A DNA stretch of 64,000 nt, from positions 52,384 to 116,383 of the forward strand of contig DBDJ01000036.1 in assembly GCA_002293525.1 (NCBI GenBank), given 5' to 3'. The stretch is from Lachnospiraceae bacterium UBA935. GTDB taxonomy: Bacteria; Bacillota; Clostridia; Lachnospirales; Lachnospiraceae. The position numbers were made by a program, and so were the translations under genes. This document shows positions 1-7,726 of the stretch, piece by piece; position 1 is the stretch's first letter; every line of letters starts with the position of its first letter. Under the pieces are notes generated by a model that was not told where the DNA came from, searched no databases, and saw nothing but the letters and a program-made list of their open reading frames with translations.

Positions 1-1
1 C

Positions 2-85
2 CGAGCTGCTAAAATGTGTCCTCGGTGTTTTTCTGTTAAAAAAAGGCTATTGGATCCAGAACATCGTAAACACGGAAAAGCGTGA
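2..85 (+). CDS. Possible 3' end of an upstream gene (partial)
   Basis: A reading frame is open from the left edge and ends in TGA at 83-85, inside the first arm of a terminator hairpin. The visible 27 residues include a CPRC motif and a basic tail. No family can be recognised from so short a piece, and only its position just before a terminator argues that it is real. Confidence 0.2.
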   Translation, partial: RAAKMCPRCFSVKKRLLDPEHRKHGKA

Positions 86-107
86 GCATTGACTGCCCAC
101 GCTTTTT
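76..107. terminator. Hairpin terminator, probably bidirectional
   Basis: AAAAGCGTG pairs with CACGCTTTT around a 13-nt loop and is followed by T-rich sequence on the plus strand. It lies between the frame entering from the left edge and the 3' end of the minus-strand DUF378 gene, so it could serve both. Confidence 0.6.
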
Positions 108-163
108 AAACAGTTACTTTTCCGATACCTCAACATATGCTACATTCTAAAATGCTCTTAATG

Positions 164-382
164 TCAGTCCCGAATCCTGTCTCTGCCGCCCGCATACATA
201 TAGAAGGTAAAGAGGTAAATTCCGCTGATACCTACAAGTGTATATATTATACGGGTAATCCATGACATATTACCAAAGATAAAGGAAACAAGGTTAAAGT
301 CAAAAATACCGATTAAACCCCAGTTTAATGCACCTATTATGGCAATCGTCAAGGCGATGCAGTCCAAAGCTCTGTTATTCAT
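164..382 (-). CDS. DUF378 family small membrane protein
   Basis: The 72-residue protein has two hydrophobic segments (about residues 8-28 and 42-63). It carries the family pattern ALNWGLIGIF early and RIIYTLVGISG later, which are typical of DUF378 (YuzA-like) proteins. The start ATG has a GGAGG ribosome site. Biochemical function of the family is unknown. It stands alone, divergent from the livK transporter operon, so no operon context helps assign a role. Confidence 0.85.
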   Translation of the reverse strand: MNNRALDCIALTIAIIGALNWGLIGIFDFNLVSFIFGNMSWITRIIYTLVGISGIYLFTFYMYAGGRDRIRD

Positions 383-506
383 GATAATACCTCCATTCCG
401 TTCTAAAGCTCATGAAAACACAAAAAATTGCTTTCGGTTTATTCTTACCTATCCATTATTTTTTATCCAACCATATTTATCAAAATTTCAACACGATTAT
501 AAGATG

Positions 507-535
507 TTGACAAAATCTGGATATTCCTGTATCAT
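507..535 (+). promoter_or_regulatory. Sigma-A type promoter for livK
   Basis: TTGACA at 507-512 and TATCAT at 530-535 are separated by 17 bp, about 40 bp before the livK start codon. No riboswitch-like structure is obvious in the short leader. Confidence 0.6.
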
Positions 536-571
536 CTATTGTAATTTGAAATTAAATGGAGGAGAAATATT

Positions 572-1756
572 ATGAAGAAACTAAAAAAACTAATTGCATT
601 AACATTAGTCGCAACCCTGTCAATGACAGTTATTGCCGGTTGCGCTAGTGACAGTTCTGCTGATGCCACATTTAAGATTGGTGGCATTGGGCCAATTACC
701 GGAGGCAATGCCGCATACGGCTTAGGTGTTCAGTACGGTGCGCAGATTGCCGTAGATGAAATCAATGCGGCTGGCGGAATTAATGGGGTGGAAATCAGTT
801 TTAATATGCAAGATGATGAAGCAGATCCTGAAAAAGCGGTAAATGCTTATAATACCTTAAAAGACTGGGGAATGAATATATTGATGGGCACTGTTACCAG
901 TGGAAGCTGCGTGGCTGTCGCTGCCTTGACCATGGAAGAAAACATGTTCCAGCTTACCCCTTCCAGTTCTTCTGTTAATGTTATTGAAAACAATGATAAT
1001 GTATTTCAGGTATGTTTCACTGACCCTAATCAAGGAATTGGTTCTGCCCAATATATCGGAGAAAGCGGCATATTGGCTTCTGATGGGGCGGCTGTTGATA
1101 AAGTAGCCGTTATTTATGACAGCTCTGATGTATATTCCAGTGGTATCTATGAAAAATTTGCTCAGGAAGCGGCAAATTACTCGACTTTCGACATAGTTGC
1201 AACTGAATCATTTACCGAAGACAACAAGTCTGATTTTTCAGTTCAGCTTCAGATTGCGAAGGATGCCGGCGCCGACCTGATCTATTTGCCGATATATTAT
1301 GAAGAGGCCTCTTTGATTCTGATACAAGCAGCCAATATGGATTATTCACCGATATTTTTCGGTTGCGATGGACTTGATGGTATTCTTAGCGTTGAAAACT
1401 TTGACACCTCACTGGCTGAGGGCGTTGTTCTGCTGACACCTTTTGCTGCTGATGCTCAAGATGAGAATACCCAGGCATTTGTAGAAGAATATCAGAAAAG
1501 ACATAATGAAATTCCTAATCAGTTTGCTGCCGATGCCTATGATGCGATCTATATCATAAAAGCGGCAATTGAAAAAAGCGGTGCTACTGCCGACATGAGT
1601 ACTTCAGAGCTTTGCGACGCTTTGAAAATTGCCATGACAGAGGTTTCGGTGGACGGACTTACCGGCACCGAGATGACATGGGAAGCAACCGGTGAAGTTG
1701 ACAAGGCTCCTAAAGCCATGAAGATAGTAGATGGCGTGTATCAGCTGATCCAGTAA
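572..1756 (+). CDS. livK: Branched-chain amino-acid-type ABC transporter substrate-binding lipoprotein
   Basis: The 394-residue protein begins with a lipoprotein signal peptide ending in IAGC, with Cys24 as the lipidation site. A periplasmic-binding-protein type 1 fold follows, starting with the KIGGIGPITGG segment and a DEINAAGGING motif typical of the Leu/Ile/Val-binding family. It should be anchored outside the membrane and deliver ligand to LivHM. The start has a GGAGGAG ribosome site. It is separated from livH by 382 bp holding a repeat and a terminator, so the receptor may be made in excess over the permease. The exact substrate (Leu/Ile/Val, another amino acid or an amide) cannot be fixed from sequence. 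Confidence 0.93.
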   Translation: MKKLKKLIALTLVATLSMTVIAGCASDSSADATFKIGGIGPITGGNAAYGLGVQYGAQIAVDEINAAGGINGVEISFNMQDDEADPEKAVNAYNTLKDWGMNILMGTVTSGSCVAVAALTMEENMFQLTPSSSSVNVIENNDNVFQVCFTDPNQGIGSAQYIGESGILASDGAAVDKVAVIYDSSDVYSSGIYEKFAQEAANYSTFDIVATESFTEDNKSDFSVQLQIAKDAGADLIYLPIYYEEASLILIQAANMDYSPIFFGCDGLDGILSVENFDTSLAEGVVLLTPFAADAQDENTQAFVEEYQKRHNEIPNQFAADAYDAIYIIKAAIEKSGATADMSTSELCDALKIAMTEVSVDGLTGTEMTWEATGEVDKAPKAMKIVDGVYQLIQ

Positions 1757-1771
1757 TTGACAAGATTAACT

Positions 1772-1892
1772 AGGGAAACGCTGATGCAGCGTTTTCCGCG
1801 CCGGTTTTACGGCACAAAGTGCCAATATCCACTGTAATCCGTGCGCATCCCGCGGAGCGTCTAAGGAAATACTGATGCATCAGTGTTTCCCT
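1772..1892 (+). repeat. Dispersed repeat family A, copy 1 (121 bp)
   Basis: The element begins AGGGAAACGCTGATGCAGCG and ends CTGATGCATCAGTGTTTCCCT-like, so its two ends are inverted relatives of each other. Each end also folds on itself as a hairpin. The middle has a small GGCACAAAGTGCC hairpin. A nearly identical 122-bp copy lies at 41818-41939 and a one-hairpin remnant at 31689-31715. It carries no open frame. Confidence 0.85.
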
Positions 1893-1941
1893 GGAATTCA
1901 GTAATATGGTTGGATACGATAATTATTAGTGAAAATAAGAG

Positions 1942-2003
1942 CTTTCAGCCCGGATATATTGTGATCCTATGATCTCATTTGACCGGGCTGAAAGTTATTT
2001 ATC
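1942..2003 (+). terminator. Long-stem terminator downstream of livK
   Basis: CTTTCAGCCCGG (1942-1953) pairs perfectly with CCGGGCTGAAAG (1983-1994) across a 29-nt loop, followed by T-rich sequence. It probably separates livK transcription from livHMGF. Confidence 0.6.
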
Positions 2004-2138
2004 TTGCCTTTTCCCCATTTTACTGTTATACTAAATCATTGATTTCCATTTTTTTATTCATAAATTTCTAATCATTAAATTTTTAATCAATATTAATTAA
2101 TAAACGTACAACAAGCGTATAACAATGGAGATTACGGT

Positions 2139-3026
2139 ATGATGAGTTTTCTAAATCATTTAATAAGAGGCATCAGCCTCGGAAGTGTCTACGCCATTAT
2201 AGCCCTCGGCTATACCATGGTATATGGGATTGCCAAAATGCTTAACTTTGCCCATGGCGACGTCATTATGGTAGGGAGCTTTGCCATATACTGGGGCGTC
2301 AGCATGCAAGGACTGCCACCGGTTCTGGCCATCTTGCTTTCCATCGTTCTCTGTACTGTCATGGGGATTACCATTGAATTTATTGCCTATCGTCCGTTAC
2401 GGCAGTCGGCATCTTCTCTGGTGGTGCTGATTACTGCCATCGGCGTGAGTTATTTTCTGCAGAATCTTGCCTTGCTCATTTTTGGTGCCAATACCAAGAC
2501 GTTTACATCAATGATTCCGCTGGAAACACTCCGGTTTGCCGGAGGAGACATCAGCATTTCCGGGGAAGCGATCGTAACCATGTTATGCTGTCTGATCATT
2601 ATGACCGGACTCACCCTTTTTATCCGGAAAACGAAACCCGGCCAAGCCATGTTAGCCGTATCGGAAGACAAAGGAGCTGCCCAGTTGATGGGGATCAACG
2701 TAAACGGCACGATCAGCCTGACTTTTGCCATTGGTTCCGGCCTGGCGGCGATTGCCGGCCTCCTGCTTTGTTCCGCTTATCCGGCACTGACACCGTATAC
2801 TGGTTCCATGCCGGGTATCAAAGCTTTTGTGGCGGCTGTCTTCGGCGGGATCGGTTCGATCCCCGGCGCCCTGATCGGCGGTGTCGTACTCGGCATCATT
2901 GAAACCCTCGGCAAGGCCTATATTTCCTCACAGATGGCCGATGTTATCGTCTTTATCGTATTGATTATTGTCCTATTAGTGAAACCAACCGGCTTATTAG
3001 GCCGTAAACTTCAGGAAAAGGTGTAA
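2139..3026 (+). CDS. livH: Branched-chain amino-acid ABC transporter permease LivH
   Basis: The 295-residue integral membrane protein has about eight hydrophobic segments. It carries the LivH hallmarks GLSLGSVYAIIALGYTMVYG-like near the N terminus, LNFAHGD, and a C-terminal GGIGSIPGALIGG segment. With LivM it forms the translocation pore energised by LivG and LivF. The start is a double ATG behind a GGAG ribosome site. It heads a compact cluster with livM, livG and livF, spaced 1 to 51 bp apart. Confidence 0.93.
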   Translation: MMSFLNHLIRGISLGSVYAIIALGYTMVYGIAKMLNFAHGDVIMVGSFAIYWGVSMQGLPPVLAILLSIVLCTVMGITIEFIAYRPLRQSASSLVVLITAIGVSYFLQNLALLIFGANTKTFTSMIPLETLRFAGGDISISGEAIVTMLCCLIIMTGLTLFIRKTKPGQAMLAVSEDKGAAQLMGINVNGTISLTFAIGSGLAAIAGLLLCSAYPALTPYTGSMPGIKAFVAAVFGGIGSIPGALIGGVVLGIIETLGKAYISSQMADVIVFIVLIIVLLVKPTGLLGRKLQEKV

Positions 3027-3041
3027 TTCAGGAGGTAGATT

Positions 3042-4121
3042 GTGAAAAGTAAAATAACGAAAGGGAAAGACAATCTGATCACCTATGGCATTGTTCTGAT
3101 TTCCTATGTAATCGCGCAGATATTAATATCCGCCGGCCAGATGTCCTATCTGCTGCAGGGACTTTTGGTTCCGATCTGTGTTAGCGTTATTTTGGCCGTA
3201 TCCCTTAACCTTACGGTAGGCATACTGGGAGAACTGAGTCTCGGCCATGCCGGCTTTATGTGCCTCGGTGCCTATTTCGGTGCCATTTTTACCCATTGCA
3301 TGAAAGATATCATTACGTTCAGTCCGCTCCGTTTTTTCTTAGCCCTTCTGATCGGTGCTGTTGTTGCCGGTTTCTTTGGTTTCCTGATCGGTATGCCGGT
3401 GCTGCGCCTCCGCGGTGATTATCTGGCCATTGTAACCCTGGCGTTTGGAGAAATCATCAAAAACGTCGCCAATGCCCTTTATCTCGGCATTGACCGTAAC
3501 GGTTTACATATTTCCCTGAAGGATTCCCTGTCATTGAACCTGGAAGAGGACGGGACAGTGATTATCAAGGGCGCTCAAGGGATTATCAGCACTCCCCGCG
3601 ACGCTAATTTTACGATCGGAGTCATACTGATCTTAATTACGTTGTTCATCATTATGAATCTGGTAAAATCCCGGGACGGCCGGGCCATTATGGCGATCCG
3701 TGACAATCGGATCGCTGCCGAATCTATCGGGATCAACATCACCAAATATAAGCTGATGGCTTTTTCCCTATCCGCAGCCCTGGCCGGGATAGCCGGCGTA
3801 TTATATTCACATAACATTAGCAGCTTAGTAGCGACTACGAATACTTTCGGTTATAATATGTCGATCCTGATCCTGGTCTACGTCGTGCTGGGCGGCATCG
3901 GCAATATCCGTGGCTCTATCATAGCAGCTGCCATCCTGACCCTGCTTCCGGAGGTTCTGCGCTTTCTTGACGAACAGCGGATGCTGATTTATGCCATCGT
4001 ACTGATTGCCATGATGCTGTTCCGCTGGAGCCCGCAGATCATCGCATGGCGCGAGCAGCATTCACTTAAGAACCTGCTGCAAAAGTTCAAAAAAACAACG
4101 TCAAAGAAGGAGGTGCGGTAA
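3042..4121 (+). CDS. livM: Branched-chain amino-acid ABC transporter permease LivM
   Basis: The 359-residue membrane protein starts at GTG behind AGGAGG. The segment LNLTVGILGELSLGHAGFM and the later GVLYSHNISS and LGGIGNIRGS motifs are characteristic of LivM. It pairs with LivH to form the membrane channel. An insert of about 30 polar residues (SLNLEEDGTVIIKGAQGIIS region) lies between hydrophobic segments in the middle, as is common in Clostridia. It ends one base before livG begins, which implies coupled translation. Confidence 0.92.
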   Translation: MKSKITKGKDNLITYGIVLISYVIAQILISAGQMSYLLQGLLVPICVSVILAVSLNLTVGILGELSLGHAGFMCLGAYFGAIFTHCMKDIITFSPLRFFLALLIGAVVAGFFGFLIGMPVLRLRGDYLAIVTLAFGEIIKNVANALYLGIDRNGLHISLKDSLSLNLEEDGTVIIKGAQGIISTPRDANFTIGVILILITLFIIMNLVKSRDGRAIMAIRDNRIAAESIGINITKYKLMAFSLSAALAGIAGVLYSHNISSLVATTNTFGYNMSILILVYVVLGGIGNIRGSIIAAAILTLLPEVLRFLDEQRMLIYAIVLIAMMLFRWSPQIIAWREQHSLKNLLQKFKKTTSKKEVR

Positions 4122-4122
4122 C

Positions 4123-4881
4123 ATGGCTTTATTGGAAGTGACCAATCTGAGTATTTCTTTCGGCGGACTGCGGGCAGTGGAGGACTTTTCCGTTTCCATT
4201 GAGAAAGGACAGCTCTACGGCCTGATCGGGCCTAACGGTGCCGGCAAAACCACAGTATTCAATCTGCTTACTGGCGTGTATAAGCCAGATGAAGGGCTTA
4301 TTCATCTGGAAGGCAAGAATATCACCAATCTGAGGACTATTGATATCAATAAAGAAGGAATCGCCAGGACTTTCCAAAATATCCGTCTTTTCAAAAATCT
4401 GACCGTACTGGATAACGTAAAAGCCGGCCTGCATAACCGATATCACTATTCTGCCATAGAAGGGATTCTGCGTCTGCCCCGCTTCCATAAGACCGAGAAA
4501 ATCATGAACGAAAAAGCCTACGAGCTTTTAAAAGTCTTTGAACTGGAAGGAGAAGCCGACTATCTGGCCGCCAACCTGCCTTATGGAAAGCAGCGCAAGC
4601 TGGAAATCGCCAGGGCACTGGCCACCGGACCGAGGCTGCTTTTGCTGGATGAGCCGGCGGCCGGGATGAACCCGAACGAGACCAAGGAACTGATGGATAC
4701 CATCCGCTTTGTCCGCAAGGAATTTGACATGACCATCCTGCTGATCGAACATGATATGAAGCTGGTAGCCGGTATCTGCGAGGAACTTACCGTCTTGAAT
4801 TTCGGAAAAATACTGACGAGCGGCGAAACCTCAGAAGTATTGAATGACAGCCGCGTAATTACCGCCTATCTTGGTGAATAA
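4123..4881 (+). CDS. livG: Branched-chain amino-acid ABC transporter ATPase LivG
   Basis: The 252-residue cytoplasmic ATPase has Walker A GPNGAGKTT at residues 36-44. Its signature segment is the LivG-type LPYGKQRKLEIARAL in place of a canonical LSGGQ. Walker B is LLLLDEPAAGMNP, followed by the switch histidine in LLIEHDM. The start follows an AAGGAGGTG ribosome site that overlaps the end of livM. It forms the ATPase pair with LivF. Confidence 0.94.
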   Translation: MALLEVTNLSISFGGLRAVEDFSVSIEKGQLYGLIGPNGAGKTTVFNLLTGVYKPDEGLIHLEGKNITNLRTIDINKEGIARTFQNIRLFKNLTVLDNVKAGLHNRYHYSAIEGILRLPRFHKTEKIMNEKAYELLKVFELEGEADYLAANLPYGKQRKLEIARALATGPRLLLLDEPAAGMNPNETKELMDTIRFVRKEFDMTILLIEHDMKLVAGICEELTVLNFGKILTSGETSEVLNDSRVITAYLGE

Positions 4882-4932
4882 GCATTATGACTCCCGCTTT
4901 ATGGGCCGGATATCAAACAAGGAGAGCTTGCA

Positions 4933-5643
4933 ATGGCAATGTTGGAAATAAATGACCTGGCAGTGTACTATGGCATGATCCAGGCCGTAAAAGGTATTTC
5001 TTTTGAAGTAAAGGAGGGCGAAGTCATCGCCCTGATCGGTGCCAACGGTGCCGGGAAAACCACTATCCTGCACACGATTACCGGCCTGCTGTCGCCCAAA
5101 AGCGGACGCATCCTCTTTAACGGAATCGATATTACCAAAGTCAAAAGCCACAAAATTGTGTCGATGGGCATGTCCCATGTGCCGGAGGGAAGGAGGGTGT
5201 TTGCCCAGCTGACGGTGCTGCAGAACCTGCTTCTAGGTGCCTATACCCGCAAAGACAAGGCCTCTGTCCAGGAAACCTTAAAAAACATCTATCAGCGCTT
5301 TCCCCGACTGCTGGAACGTAAAAATCAGCTCGCCGGAACCTTAAGCGGCGGCGAGCAACAGATGTTAGCCATGGGACGTGCCTTAATGTCCCGTCCTAAA
5401 ATCCTGCTGATGGATGAGCCTTCCATGGGCCTGTCACCGATATTTGTCAACGAAATATTTAGTATCATCGAAGAAGTAAGCAGCAGCGGAACCACCGTAC
5501 TGCTGGTTGAACAAAATGCCAAAAAAGCGCTTTCTATTGCCGACCGGGCTTATGTATTGGAGACCGGATCGATTGCCCTGGAGGGAAAAGCAAGTGACCT
5601 TTTGAACAACGATTCCATTAAAAAAGCCTATCTCGGCGAGTAA
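4933..5643 (+). CDS. livF: Branched-chain amino-acid ABC transporter ATPase LivF
   Basis: The 236-residue ATPase has Walker A GANGAGKTT (36-44), signature LSGGEQQMLAMGRAL and Walker B LLMDEPSMGLSP, all as in LivF. The HVPEGRRVFAQLTV segment is also typical of the family. The ribosome site is AAGGAGAG. It is the last transporter gene of the cluster. A cytidylate-kinase-like gene follows after 27 bp and may be cotranscribed. Confidence 0.94.
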   Translation: MAMLEINDLAVYYGMIQAVKGISFEVKEGEVIALIGANGAGKTTILHTITGLLSPKSGRILFNGIDITKVKSHKIVSMGMSHVPEGRRVFAQLTVLQNLLLGAYTRKDKASVQETLKNIYQRFPRLLERKNQLAGTLSGGEQQMLAMGRALMSRPKILLMDEPSMGLSPIFVNEIFSIIEEVSSSGTTVLLVEQNAKKALSIADRAYVLETGSIALEGKASDLLNNDSIKKAYLGE

Positions 5644-5670
5644 CTTTCACTTAAAACAGGAGAGAAGCCT

Positions 5671-6303
5671 ATGAATAAGGTAGTAATAACGATTGCCAGA
5701 CAATATGGGAGCGGCGGAAGAACCGTCGGTGAAATGCTGGCTAAAGACCTGGGAATCAAATATTATGACCGCGAACTGCTCAAACTAGCTTCCGATGAAA
5801 GCGGAATCAATGAGCAGCTTTTTGAAACTGCCGATGAGAAACTGAAAAGCACGCGCTTATTCAAAATAGCCCGCAAAGTATATAGCGGCGAACTGATCCC
5901 GCCGGAAAGCGACGAGTTTACTTCCAATGACAATCTATTTAATTATCAGGCCAAAATCATCAAAGAGCTTGCAGAAGAGGAAGCCTGCGTCATAATCGGC
6001 CGTTGTGCGGATTATATATTAAAGGATTACTCCCATGTACTGAGCGTATTTATTCATGCTCCGGAAGACTTCTGTATCACCGAGGCCATGAAAAAGTTAA
6101 GCATGCCACTGAAAGAAATTGACAGGTTCATCACCAAAACGGATCGCCGCAAAGCAGAATATTACAAATACTATACCGGCCGGGATTGGACCGATGCCCG
6201 CAATTATGATTTATGTCTAGACAGCTCCAAACTGGGATTTGAAAGATGCGTAGAGGAAATAAAGGCATATATCCGGATCCGGTTTCCAGATTATATATTT
6301 TAG
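5671..6303 (+). CDS. Cytidylate kinase-like family protein
   Basis: The 210-residue protein has an N-terminal P-loop-like ARQYGSGGRTVGE followed by YYDRELL, the pattern of the cytidylate-kinase-like family. A second conserved segment is ACVIIGRCADYIL, and the C terminus carries the paired-tyrosine AEYYKYYTGRDW motif. The nucleoside substrate of this family is not established, and it is distinct from the housekeeping Cmk. A paralogue with the same motifs lies at 11711-12334 on the other strand. Its position directly after livF suggests cotranscription. Confidence 0.85.
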   Translation: MNKVVITIARQYGSGGRTVGEMLAKDLGIKYYDRELLKLASDESGINEQLFETADEKLKSTRLFKIARKVYSGELIPPESDEFTSNDNLFNYQAKIIKELAEEEACVIIGRCADYILKDYSHVLSVFIHAPEDFCITEAMKKLSMPLKEIDRFITKTDRRKAEYYKYYTGRDWTDARNYDLCLDSSKLGFERCVEEIKAYIRIRFPDYIF

Positions 6304-6328
6304 CCATACATATATCAGACAAAAAGAA

Positions 6329-6360
6329 AACGAGCTAAAATCCCTGTATTTCAGCTCGTT
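6329..6360. terminator. Convergent terminator between the kinase-like gene and lexA
   Basis: AACGAGCT pairs with AGCTCGTT, extended by AAA/TTT pairs. On the minus strand it is followed by a T-rich tract, so it should end lexA transcription, and it can also stop readthrough from the liv operon. AT-only TATATA runs follow up to about 6445. Confidence 0.75.
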
Positions 6361-6444
6361 AAATAAATCTAAATTAATATGTTTACTCTAATGAAAGTTT
6401 AATGATAACTTATATATATATCTTTTATATATATCTTTATATAT

Positions 6445-7062
6445 CTAATGAAACAATCTAAAAACTCCAAAGACCTTTCCAAGAATCTGACAGTCCGGAA
6501 CGATAATAGGAGCCATACTATCATTTTCCGGCTGAAGGCGGATATAGCCGTTTTCTTTGTAGAACGTCTTCACAGTAGCAGAGTCATCAATCAGAGCCAC
6601 TGCCATATCACCGTTATTTACGGAATCACATGCGTTAACAAAGACCTGATCACCGTCAAATATTCCGACATTGATCATGGAATCGCCCCTTACCTTCAAA
6701 ATAAATGATTCGCCTGAAGGAACCACTTCTGCCGGAACGGGAAAATAACTTTCAATATTTTCCTCGGCTAAGATCGGCTGGCCGGCAGCAACATAGCCTA
6801 GAACCGGCAGGCTGACCATTTCCGTGCGGATCTGCTGAAAGCTATCATCACAAATCTCAATAGCTCGCGGTTTTGTCGGATCCCTCCGAATATAGCCGTT
6901 TTTTTCCAAGGTTTCCAGATGGGAGTGAACCGAAGAAGTCGACTTCAGATTGACGGCCTCGCAGATATCCCGGACAGAAGGCGGATAACCTTTATGAAGA
7001 ATCTGATCTTTAATATAATTTAAAATTTCCTGCTGTTTGTTAGATATTTTTCCCTGACTCAT
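6445..7062 (-). CDS. lexA: LexA SOS repressor
   Basis: The 205-residue repressor has an N-terminal winged helix (about 1-70) with the YPPSVRDICEAVNLKSTSSV recognition region. The C-terminal S24 peptidase domain has the self-cleavage pair Ala93-Gly94 (YVAAGQP), nucleophile Ser128 (GDSM) and base Lys165 (ATVKTF). RecA-stimulated autocleavage would induce SOS genes. The start follows AAGGAGATATC. It is divergent from a LysM inner-membrane protein whose promoter carries LexA boxes, as in Bacillus lexA-yneA. Confidence 0.96.
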   Translation of the reverse strand: MSQGKISNKQQEILNYIKDQILHKGYPPSVRDICEAVNLKSTSSVHSHLETLEKNGYIRRDPTKPRAIEICDDSFQQIRTEMVSLPVLGYVAAGQPILAEENIESYFPVPAEVVPSGESFILKVRGDSMINVGIFDGDQVFVNACDSVNNGDMAVALIDDSATVKTFYKENGYIRLQPENDSMAPIIVPDCQILGKVFGVFRLFH

Positions 7063-7191
7063 GATATCTCCTTTCTCTATTTAACTACTTTGTCTTATTT
7101 GTCTTATTTTTCCATAAATCATCTTTTTTTCATCATAACACAAGAAATCTCAAAAAGCAAACATATATTCCAAATATTTGTTCGAAAATGC

Positions 7192-7220
7192 TTGACACCA
7201 GAATACACGTTCGATATAAT
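7192..7220 (+). promoter_or_regulatory. Consensus sigma-A promoter of the yneA-like gene
   Basis: TTGACA (7192-7197) and TATAAT (7215-7220) are both perfect and separated by 17 bp. A one-mismatch LexA box, GAATACACGTTC (7201-7212), sits inside the spacer. Confidence 0.85.
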
Positions 7221-7228
7221 AACATTGT

Positions 7229-7242
7229 GGAACACTTGTTCC
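7229..7242. promoter_or_regulatory. LexA box (SOS operator)
   Basis: GGAACACTTGTTCC matches the Gram-positive LexA pattern GAAC-N4-GTTC. It lies 9 bp past the -10 box, where bound LexA would block transcription of the LysM gene. Weaker half-matching sites (GTTCG) occur upstream near 7179-7183. Confidence 0.8.
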
Positions 7243-7345
7243 CGGCATTTTATTGCGTAACACTTTAAACAATAAGATCCTTTGTAAAAAATACACCATG
7301 TAATATTAGTTCTTAGGCATGCGGCCTTAGAGAAGCGGAGGCAAG

Positions 7346-7726
7346 ATGGACAATTTAGCACTATATAAAAGTGATATGAGACGAATCCAGAATAAGAAGA
7401 TGAGACAGCGTCAGCTTAAGCACAATATTATTACCGGTATTACCGCCCTTGTCCTGATTATCGCCTTAACTATTGCCTTGGGCAGCATAATAGCGTATGC
7501 ACAGTCTGCTAACAAAGAACATATGTATAAATATTACACCAGCATAGAAGTTCATTATGGTGAAACCCTATGGACAATTGCTGAAAATAATATGGATACC
7601 AGCCAGTATAAAGACATGGATACTTACATCGACGAAGTATTACATATTAATCATTTACAGGATGACACTATTATTACCGGTCAGCATTTAATCATACCTT
7701 ACTTTTCAAGCCAGTTTGTAAACTGA
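7346..7726 (+). CDS. yneA: YneA-like SOS cell-division inhibitor with LysM domain
   Basis: The 126-residue protein has a basic N terminus, one membrane segment (about 28-53) and an extracytoplasmic LysM-type domain from about residue 69 (VHYGETLWTIAENN through GQHLIIPYF). Size, topology, divergence from lexA and the LexA operators all match YneA, which delays septation during SOS. Sequence similarity alone between YneA proteins is weak, so the name rests on architecture and context. The ribosome site is GGAGGCAAG. Confidence 0.75.
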   Translation: MDNLALYKSDMRRIQNKKMRQRQLKHNIITGITALVLIIALTIALGSIIAYAQSANKEHMYKYYTSIEVHYGETLWTIAENNMDTSQYKDMDTYIDEVLHINHLQDDTIITGQHLIIPYFSSQFVN

